Positions 15,693 through 20,303 of a stretch of 20,303 nucleotides of DNA are shown one piece after another. The first letter of the stretch is position 1. Each line of letters begins with the position of its first letter. The notes beneath the pieces were generated by a model, which worked only from the letters and a program-made list of their open reading frames with translations, did no database searches and was not told where the DNA came from. The position numbers were made by a program, and so were the translations under genes. This DNA comes from a virus. The stretch covers positions 1-20,303 of IMG/VR virus record IMGVR_UViG_3300008450_000615. One strand, 5' to 3'.

Positions 15693-15703
15693 ATCTATAA
15701 ATA

Positions 15704-17050
15704 TTAAGCTTCAAGATTTCGTTTATCAATTTCTAATTTTAATTCTTCAATAAGCACCTCAGGATCTAATGTAAATGATGGAGTAGATTGTAATGCTACA
15801 AATCCACTTCTATCTAAGGCAACAGCATATCTACGTTTATTCCCAGCTACAACAAATTCAGGATTTTCTTCTTCTACTATAGAGAATGTAAATCCATTAT
15901 ATACAACTCCCTCTACAGGTCCTAATCCTTCACTATTTGCTGTTAACAAATCACGCACTTCTTCAGGGGTTAAATCTTGAGCATCAGCTTGTTCTAAAAC
16001 TTTATTTAAAGGAAGTAATCTAGAGCGTTCATATTGGATAGTATTTAAAAACCCATCTAAAGTAGTTAATGAAACTTGGAGTAAAATTCCCAACGATAAT
16101 AATACTGGATTGAATTTGGCTATCAGTCTGCTAACTTTTACAGCAATTGGAGATATTTGATACGGTGATGTAGGTAATGCTGATAATATAGATAATAATA
16201 GAGTAAAAACTCTTATTACAGTATTTAAAGTATTAATAGTTTTTCTAAAAGCTTCTACTTGTCTTTCTGCGGATGCAAGTGCTACTAAAGCAGCATCTCT
16301 AGTTACTTTTGCTTTTTTAATATCTTCTTTAGTTGTAGCAGCTTGAATAATTTCATTAGTTTTATCTACTAAAGCACCTAATCTAGTTACAATATCTGAT
16401 AGTCTAGTAATAAAAATATTTAATACTCGTGCTAGTACTAATACAATAATTATAGGGCCTATAGCCTTAATAAATTTCTTTAAACCTGCTTTTAATTTAG
16501 CTTTATTAAATTTTAATCTACTTTTATTTGTTTTTAATTTTGATTGGGTACGTAATTCTTTTGATTTAGCTTTTTCTTCTAATGTTCGTTTAGTAAATAA
16601 AACATTGAGTTTTTCTTTAATTACAATAACTCGTTTTTTAGCTCCTTCTAGTGCTTTCTTAGCTTTTTCAAATTCTTTCTTAGCTTTTTTCTCTATTTTT
16701 TTAAATTCTTCTTTATATTTATTAATCTCTTCATCCCTTGCTTCTGGGGAGAGAAATTTAAGAGTTTCACCTATACCTTCTCCAATGGCTGTTCCAGTAG
16801 TAGAGGCGGCTTCTTGACTCCCTACACCCCCAGCAGCGGATACATTAGATGCTAATCCATTAAAAGCTCCAGTAGCACCAGCAGCAGCACCTGCTGCTAA
16901 TGCTTGGATAGAAAGAGCAGCAACTTTAGCTTTATTATATAAAGTTTCTGCTTTAGAATATTGTGTTTGAGCACTTTCAACTAACTTTTGAGATTCTTCT
17001 AGTGCTTTTTTAGCAGCTGCTATTTTATCTTTTTGGGTAACTTCAGCCAT
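15704..17050 (-). CDS. Coiled-coil protein with hydrophobic segments, baseplate operon, function unknown
   Basis: This 448-aa protein has an N-terminal coiled coil (1-45) and an Ala/Gly-rich stretch (44-95). A long Lys/Glu coiled coil (108-190) follows, then three hydrophobic helices at ~196-215 (IGPIIIVLVLARVLNIFI), ~276-292 and ~312-330. The compact C-terminal domain (380-448) contains YNGFTFSIVEEENPEFVVAG and RRYAVALDRSGFVALQSTPS. The C-terminal domain is conserved in marine T4-like phages next to the spike gene. Its composition resembles tape-measure or membrane-interacting tail proteins, although it is far shorter than most tape measures. It starts at a one-base overlap with the spike gene stop (TAATG at 17048-17052), so the two are likely made in a coupled ratio. 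It might be a hub or tail-tube terminus protein that interacts with the membrane; I cannot assign more. Confidence 0.55.
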   Translation of the reverse strand: MAEVTQKDKIAAAKKALEESQKLVESAQTQYSKAETLYNKAKVAALSIQALAAGAAAGATGAFNGLASNVSAAGGVGSQEAASTTGTAIGEGIGETLKFLSPEARDEEINKYKEEFKKIEKKAKKEFEKAKKALEGAKKRVIVIKEKLNVLFTKRTLEEKAKSKELRTQSKLKTNKSRLKFNKAKLKAGLKKFIKAIGPIIIVLVLARVLNIFITRLSDIVTRLGALVDKTNEIIQAATTKEDIKKAKVTRDAALVALASAERQVEAFRKTINTLNTVIRVFTLLLSILSALPTSPYQISPIAVKVSRLIAKFNPVLLSLGILLQVSLTTLDGFLNTIQYERSRLLPLNKVLEQADAQDLTPEEVRDLLTANSEGLGPVEGVVYNGFTFSIVEEENPEFVVAGNKRRYAVALDRSGFVALQSTPSFTLDPEVLIEELKLEIDKRNLEA

Positions 17051-18249
17051 TATATTGTATATACTGTTTCAGATATTAATACTTTTTTATCTAATTTAAT
17101 ATTTAAAGCATCTATAGACTCTATAAGACCATTAGCAGCTGAATTTAAAGTTTCCATTAAAGTTCCTTCTGGTTGAGCAAATGTGGGACCTAAAATAGAA
17201 GCAAAAGTACTTAAAGCTGCAGACAAATCAGAAAGATATTCCTGGAGTTGAAACCCCATAACTAAAGGTTCAGGTCCATCTGAACCATTATTAGCTGGGC
17301 CTAAATAGACTTTATTATCTTGTAAAACTATTCCAACTTTACTACTTTGCAAATATACAGGACCTTGTGAATATAACTCAACTCCTGTTTTTCCAAATAT
17401 TAAAACCTCATCCGATTTAGCTGATAAGATAACTCTATCAGAATTTACAATGACTTGGGGGTCTGAAAAATCTGCTATATTGGTAGGGTTAGTAATTCCA
17501 CTTAAAATAATATTTCCTATATCTAAAGGTACAATTTGATTAGATGTTAAATAAATAGACGATCCATCTTTATTTATATTTTCTACATTTACACCGGAAT
17601 TAGGTGATTTATAATTATGTTGGTTTGAAATAAGTAAAATTGGATTACTATCTAACTCAGTGGGGTTAGTAGACCAGGGGGATAAATCTTGATTTCCTGA
17701 TTTATTTGTACTTCCAAAACGAATTGAATTTCCAAATCGACCTTCTAATAAATAATCTCCTTCAAATACTTGTAAACTTTTAAAATTTTTATTTTCAATA
17801 AAAGAATCATACAATATATCTTTATCTGTTTCTGAAAATAAACCATTAAATTGAGGACTATTCCACACATTAATGGGACTTAAATAATAAGTCTCTCTAG
17901 TTCTTTCAGATATAATTGAAGGTGCCGAAGGAAGATCTACTAATAATACTATTTCTCCAGGTAAAGGAAAATATTTTTGATTAGGATATAAAGGAAGAGC
18001 TGTAGGTAATGTGCTTAGAAATTTGTTAGTTAAATCTTTTAATGATATTTCATTATCTTCTTGATATTCTTGATAAATAATAGTACCAATACCCCCCCAA
18101 CCACTATTTTGTTCCCATACATTATCAGGGACACTAGATGGACTTAACATAACAGCATAAACTTTACCAACTTTATACCCTTGAGGAACCTGGTAATTAT
18201 TATTCCCTATATTAGAAGTAATAAAAGATAAATTATTTTTTACTATCAT
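17050..18249 (-). CDS. Baseplate central spike/hub-like protein (gp5/gpV-type OB-fold region)
   Basis: This 399-aa protein has an N-terminal beta domain with KVYAVMLSPSSVPDNVWEQN and the motif FPLPGEIVLLVDLPSAPS (94-111), consistent with the OB fold of gp5/gpV spike proteins. Then YYLSPINVWNSPQFNGL (121-137), FEGDYLLEGRFGNSIRFGST (162-181) and NINKDGSSIYLTSNQ follow, blocks I recognise from the conserved spike/hub genes of marine T4-like phages. Residues ~240-320 are short alternating beta strands (QVIVNSDRVILSAKSDEVLI), suiting a needle-like beta region. No lysozyme domain is seen, unlike T4 gp5. It starts three bases after the 118-aa gene and ends in TAATG with the next gene. Its placement ahead of gp25 and gp6 supports a baseplate hub or spike role. 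Confidence 0.65.
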   Translation of the reverse strand: MIVKNNLSFITSNIGNNNYQVPQGYKVGKVYAVMLSPSSVPDNVWEQNSGWGGIGTIIYQEYQEDNEISLKDLTNKFLSTLPTALPLYPNQKYFPLPGEIVLLVDLPSAPSIISERTRETYYLSPINVWNSPQFNGLFSETDKDILYDSFIENKNFKSLQVFEGDYLLEGRFGNSIRFGSTNKSGNQDLSPWSTNPTELDSNPILLISNQHNYKSPNSGVNVENINKDGSSIYLTSNQIVPLDIGNIILSGITNPTNIADFSDPQVIVNSDRVILSAKSDEVLIFGKTGVELYSQGPVYLQSSKVGIVLQDNKVYLGPANNGSDGPEPLVMGFQLQEYLSDLSAALSTFASILGPTFAQPEGTLMETLNSAANGLIESIDALNIKLDKKVLISETVYTI

Positions 18250-18252
18250 GGT

Positions 18253-18609
18253 TTATTCCCCATCAGGTTTTACAATAGCACCTCCAATTTCATTTACAGC
18301 TGAAAATAGTTGTTGTTTCTCGGCTTCGCTTAAAATCATATGAGCCGCTTCATCTGAAGAAGAAGTGTTCATAGCACGTTGTACTATGCTAGCTAATTTA
18401 ATTAATTGATCATCATTCTTTACACTTATGTTAAGATGTTCAGCAATTAAGGGAACAATCATAAGAGCCGATTGAGAGTTAGTAACCAATGGTTTTAATG
18501 TTTCAATCAGGTCTTTAATTTGCTTTTCCTTTTCCTTTGAGTTATTATAAATGTCTTTGAGCAAATCCGAAAATTTCTTATTGCCCCACATTACTTGATC
18601 AAAATCCAT
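18253..18609 (-). CDS. Small helical protein downstream of the late sigma gene, function unknown
   Basis: This 118-aa protein begins MDFDQVMWGNKKFSDLLKDI and is nearly all helical. YNNSKEKEKQIKDLIETLKP (21-40) forms an amphipathic helix, and VPLIAEHLNISVKNDDQLIK (52-71) is followed by LASIVQRAMN. The block VPLIAE.L...VKND.QL.KLA.IVQR is a recurrent conserved pattern in marine T4-like phages, where the gene accompanies the late sigma factor. T4 gp33, a late-transcription coactivator, has similar size, so a gp33-type role is conceivable. I see no sequence resemblance that would prove it; a tail-assembly chaperone is the alternative. It follows the sigma gene after a 37-base spacer and ends three bases before the spike gene. 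Confidence 0.6.
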   Translation of the reverse strand: MDFDQVMWGNKKFSDLLKDIYNNSKEKEKQIKDLIETLKPLVTNSQSALMIVPLIAEHLNISVKNDDQLIKLASIVQRAMNTSSSDEAAHMILSEAEKQQLFSAVNEIGGAIVKPDGE

Positions 18610-18622
18610 AGTTATTTTTGGT

Positions 18623-18631
18623 TATAAATAT
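18623..18631 (-). promoter_or_regulatory. ATATTTATA motif before the 118-aa gene
   Basis: The minus strand reads TATATTTATAA 13 bases before the ATG, in the 37-base spacer after the sigma gene, with a TTTTG upstream. It is a candidate -7-type element for the tail operon, matching the motifs at 6335-6343 and 13078-13086. Unproven. Confidence 0.25.
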
Positions 18632-18646
18632 AAAAACTACAAAATT

Positions 18647-19417
18647 TTATGTTACCACATGACCTTTTGAGTAGTATTGGTTATATAGTTCGGAATATGA
18701 TATTTTTAGTTTTTTAATTATTTTAGTAATTTGAGGAGTATCTACATCTACTATTTCACGAATGTAAATGTAAAGTGCTTTTTTATTAAATATATCTAAG
18801 GATTCACATTTGCGAAATAATTCAATTATAGCATTAGCAGTTAAAGCATCAATTTCTTTAGGAAATAATTTACTTAAATTTTTATCTACATATTTAATGT
18901 ATAATTTCATAAACTCATTTACACTATAATCATCACTATAATACTCGTTTATAATTTCCTCTCTAATTGTCTTATCTTCATCTACTTCAATTAAATCACC
19001 TTTGTCTTGAAGTTTCTGGTAATTTTTCTTATTTTTAAGAATTAAATAACGTTTAGCTATAGTCCCAAAATAAGAATAAGCCTTACCTTTCTCTGGTTTA
19101 TATAATTTAAGTTTTTCAAGCAAAAAAGCAATTACTTCCTGCTGCACATCCTCTACAGATTCCCCATCAGTATAATAAAATTTAAACGTATGTATAATAT
19201 TTTGAGTCAATTTAAAAAATCCATACTCTATACGTTCACGATATACTTTATCTCTAAAATCCTGGTTAGTTGAAGCTACATACTCCAAAATAGCATCCTG
19301 GGTATCCTCAGTAAAATAAGTATTAGATGTTTTAGGTTTACGTTTACGAGGCTTTCCAGATTTAGTTAATTCAATAACTAAGGTTTTATTTTCTATTTCC
19401 ATTAAGATTGAAGTCAT
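18647..19417 (-). CDS. gp55: Late-transcription RNA polymerase sigma factor, gp55-like
   Basis: This 256-aa protein has a clear sigma region-2-type block. KLTQNIIHTFKFYYTDGESV (69-88) leads into EDVQQEVIAFLLEKLKLYKP (89-108) and EKGKAYSYFGTIAKRYLILK (109-128). This is the pattern of T4 gp55-like late sigma factors in aquatic phages, which bind host RNA polymerase core and direct it to late promoters. A basic patch, KPRKRKPK (22-29), precedes it. The C-terminal segment (TPQITKIIKKLKISYSELYN, 228-247) looks helix-turn-helix-like rather than the short acidic clamp-binding tail of T4 gp55, so promoter recognition may differ. The gene overlaps the membrane-protein gene by 32 bases if ATG at 19415-19417 is used, or 17 bases if the second ATG (residue 6) is used. 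Both starts are plausible. Confidence 0.8.
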   Translation of the reverse strand: MTSILMEIENKTLVIELTKSGKPRKRKPKTSNTYFTEDTQDAILEYVASTNQDFRDKVYRERIEYGFFKLTQNIIHTFKFYYTDGESVEDVQQEVIAFLLEKLKLYKPEKGKAYSYFGTIAKRYLILKNKKNYQKLQDKGDLIEVDEDKTIREEIINEYYSDDYSVNEFMKLYIKYVDKNLSKLFPKEIDALTANAIIELFRKCESLDIFNKKALYIYIREIVDVDTPQITKIIKKLKISYSELYNQYYSKGHVVT

Positions 19418-19667
19418 TTAATTCATTTTGAAGGGTCTTTATACTTTCAAAAAACCATCCTATTTCATCATCAGATTGAAATGTCCCCTTGTCATCAATC
19501 TCTCCTAATCTTTTATTAGTAAAGTCAACAGTACTAGAAAGTCGTCGAATATATTGGTCCTGACCATCAGCCATTTGCTCTAATTTCTCCACTTTTCTAA
19601 ATAAGTTATAGGAAGTATAACCTAATATACCTACTAAGAGGATTAATATAATAATAAAGGTAATCAT
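19386..19667 (-). CDS. Small single-pass membrane protein with coiled coil
   Basis: This 93-aa protein has an N-terminal hydrophobic helix, residues 2-22 (ITFIIILILLVGILGYTSYN), ideal as a membrane anchor or uncleaved signal anchor. A coiled-coil-like cytoplasmic or periplasmic segment (RKVEKLEQMADGQDQYIRRL, 24-43) and an acidic tail with DDEIGWFFESIK (66-77) follow. The DDE(I/V)G(W/F)FF block recurs in small phage proteins next to late sigma genes. The role is unknown. The reading frame shares its final 32 bases with the sigma gene, so the two are probably translationally linked. A regulator of sigma activity at the membrane is possible but speculative. Confidence 0.6.
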   Translation of the reverse strand: MITFIIILILLVGILGYTSYNLFRKVEKLEQMADGQDQYIRRLSSTVDFTNKRLGEIDDKGTFQSDDEIGWFFESIKTLQNELNDFNLNGNRK

Positions 19668-19670
19668 AAA

Positions 19671-19856
19671 TTAATAATTCATTTCATCATTCTCAATAGA
19701 GATAGTATCTCTTAAGCTCGATACTGCTTCTCTCATGTCTCTAAAGGCACCAGCAATAACACTCATTTCTTCACTACGACTAATAGCGCTCTCTAAAGCA
19801 GCAACTTTGTGATCAATTTTTTCAATTTTTTTAAGGGCTTGTTCTTTGTATTTCAT
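19671..19856 (-). CDS. Very small coiled-coil protein leading the sigma-factor operon
   Basis: This 61-aa protein, MKYKEQALKKIEKIDHKVAA onward, is entirely helical with a heptad pattern to about residue 52. It has no cysteine or catalytic motif. It is the first gene after the terminator-bounded intergenic region, so it is the promoter-proximal gene of the sigma operon. Its stop is three bases before the membrane-protein start. The coding signal is supported by the compact spacing and by the leader directly before its ATG (CTATAAAAATT then ATG). Function unknown; small helical proteins in this position may bind host polymerase or sigma, but nothing in the sequence shows it. Confidence 0.5.
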   Translation of the reverse strand: MKYKEQALKKIEKIDHKVAALESAISRSEEMSVIAGAFRDMREAVSSLRDTISIENDEMNY

Positions 19857-19885
19857 AATTTTTATAGTTTTGATTCAACATACGA

Positions 19886-19947
19886 AATGAGGTTGGGGCA
19901 GCCAAGTCTCTCCCGACTTATCTTCAAGCAGGCACTCCAACAACATC
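19886..19947 (-). ncRNA. Candidate structured 5' leader of the sigma-factor operon
   Basis: This is a GC-rich island in otherwise AT-rich DNA, on the minus strand. Nested pairings can be drawn: GAUG 19944-19947 with CAUU 19886-19889; GUUGG 19937-19941 with CCAAC 19892-19896; GCC 19931-19933 with GGC 19901-19903. The apical stem AAGUC 19915-19919 pairs with GACUU 19904-19908 around a six-base loop (19909-19914). A competing hairpin pairs UUGG (19902-19905) with CCAA (19893-19896). It could be a leader RNA or attenuator controlling the downstream genes. It matches no riboswitch I recognise and I cannot run a fold. Confidence 0.4.
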
Positions 19948-19982
19948 ATCAATAGATACATATATACAAGTATGCGGAAACA

Positions 19983-20008
19983 TAAAGAAACCCGCCTTTA
20001 AGGGCGGG
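19983..20008 (-). terminator. Rho-independent terminator after the right-edge gene
   Basis: The minus strand carries CCCGCCCTTAAAGGCGGG followed by TTTCTTTATG. Six or seven G-C-rich pairs enclose a four- to six-base loop, followed by a T-rich tract (19983-19990). It lies about 30 bases after the stop of the acidic right-edge gene and isolates it from the sigma operon. Confidence 0.85.
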
Positions 20009-20016
20009 TCGGCCAA

Positions 20017-20029
20017 TGCGTACTACGCA
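20017..20029 (-). other. Small inverted repeat between gene end and terminator
   Basis: TGCGTA and TACGCA flank a single base, making a perfect 13-base palindrome-like element. As RNA it could form a five-pair hairpin with a three-base loop. It lies between the stop codon at 20040 and the terminator, and might be a protein-binding site or an auxiliary 3' hairpin. Confidence 0.45.
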
Positions 20030-20039
20030 AAGGGTGGAA

Positions 20040-20303
20040 TTATTCTTCCCCATAGATTTTACTATCAATATAGTCTTCTACTTCTTTACTTATCATATAA
20101 GCATTTGGAAAATCATCCATGAAATGTGTTAATAACTCATCATGAAAATCAGCTTGCCAAAACTCTACATCTTTTAAATATTCCCAATCTTGATCACTAT
20201 CTCTAACATCCTCTACTCTTTCATCAATAAATTCAATAACCTCCGGAGCTAAAGGAAGATATTCCGAATCTCTATTTTCATTTAACAATTTTGAGTTACG
20301 TGT
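20040..20303 (-). CDS. Small acidic protein, 5' end beyond the window
   Basis: The frame is open from the stop at 20040-20042 up to the right edge. At least 87 codons are visible, and the start is probably outside. The only start-like codon near the edge is a TTG at 20286-20288 within ...RNSKLLNENRD..., and the first in-frame ATG comes far inside, so a partial gene is the better reading. The protein is strongly acidic (EVIEFIDERVEDVRDSDQDW, YLKDVEFWQADFHDELLTHF) with no basic patch, transmembrane helix or motif that I recognise. The gene is transcribed in the same direction as everything else and is followed by a strong intrinsic terminator. Acidic small phage proteins can be nucleic-acid mimics or inhibitors of host enzymes, but nothing here shows that. 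Confidence 0.55.
   Translation of the reverse strand, partial: TRNSKLLNENRDSEYLPLAPEVIEFIDERVEDVRDSDQDWEYLKDVEFWQADFHDELLTHFMDDFPNAYMISKEVEDYIDSKIYGEE

Noticed and set aside
15696-15704. ATATTTATA as a promoter of the 125-aa gene
   Set aside because: It ends three bases before the ATG and overlaps the previous stop codon, too close for a -7/-10 element with a usable transcript start.
16605-16817. Plus-strand frame that looks like a hydrophobic Phe/Ser/Leu peptide
   Set aside because: It is antisense of the Lys/Glu coiled-coil region of the 448-aa gene; Lys and Glu codons read as Phe, Leu and Ser on the other strand.
19886-19950. tRNA gene in the GC-rich island
   Set aside because: No acceptor, D-arm, anticodon and T-arm set with the TTC-A core could be laid out on either strand.
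20286-20288. TTG as the true start of the right-edge gene
   Set aside because: The frame continues open to the window edge, and a rare TTG start is less likely than an ATG just outside the window.

Overview
The window is a piece of a tailed-phage genome of contractile-tail (myovirus, T4-superfamily) type. Every supported gene lies on the minus strand, so transcription runs from high to low coordinates. The DNA is very AT-rich (about 30% GC by eye). Genes are tightly packed and the longest gene-free stretch is 183 bases (19857-20039). Start codons are preceded by A/T-rich sequence, and I see no Shine-Dalgarno motif. That pattern is typical of Bacteroidota genes, so a flavobacterial-type aquatic host is a reasonable inference but is not proven. 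No tRNA, CRISPR array, insertion sequence or integrase is visible.

Layout in transcription order. (1) The right edge holds the 3' part of a small acidic gene (20040-20303), closed by an intrinsic terminator (19983-20008). (2) A short GC-rich, foldable leader (19886-19947) precedes a regulatory operon: a 61-aa coiled-coil protein, a 93-aa single-pass membrane protein and a gp55-like late sigma factor (18647-19417). (3) A 118-aa helical protein leads into the tail block. (4) The baseplate core follows: a spike/hub-like protein (17050-18249), a coiled-coil hydrophobic protein (15704-17050), a small amphipathic protein, gp25-like (14905-15315) and gp6/baseplate-J-like (13094-14905). Four junctions in this stretch share one base (TAATG). 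(5) The peripheral baseplate and fibre block comes next: a DNRLRE-like protein, a 116-aa protein, a 1734-aa giant with a P2 gpI-like segment and two four-cysteine modules, a 220-aa conserved tail protein, a 340-aa structural protein, two proteins with Ser/Thr/Pro tandem repeats, and a 115-aa stand-alone copy of the 340-aa protein's C-terminal module. (6) Two proteins share the same N-terminal decapeptide; one looks GNAT-like. (7) At the left edge are a GIY-YIG endonuclease and the N-terminal zinc-finger part of a DNA primase.

How the parts fit together: gp55-type sigma factors direct phage RNA synthesis from late promoters, and the long collinear block downstream encodes mostly baseplate and fibre parts, which are classic late products. 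Primase and endonuclease belong to DNA metabolism. The most unusual points are modular reuse of structural domains (Cys modules, C-terminal modules, Ser/Thr/Pro linkers), a shared N-terminal peptide that could be a targeting signal, and the structured leader in front of the sigma-factor operon.
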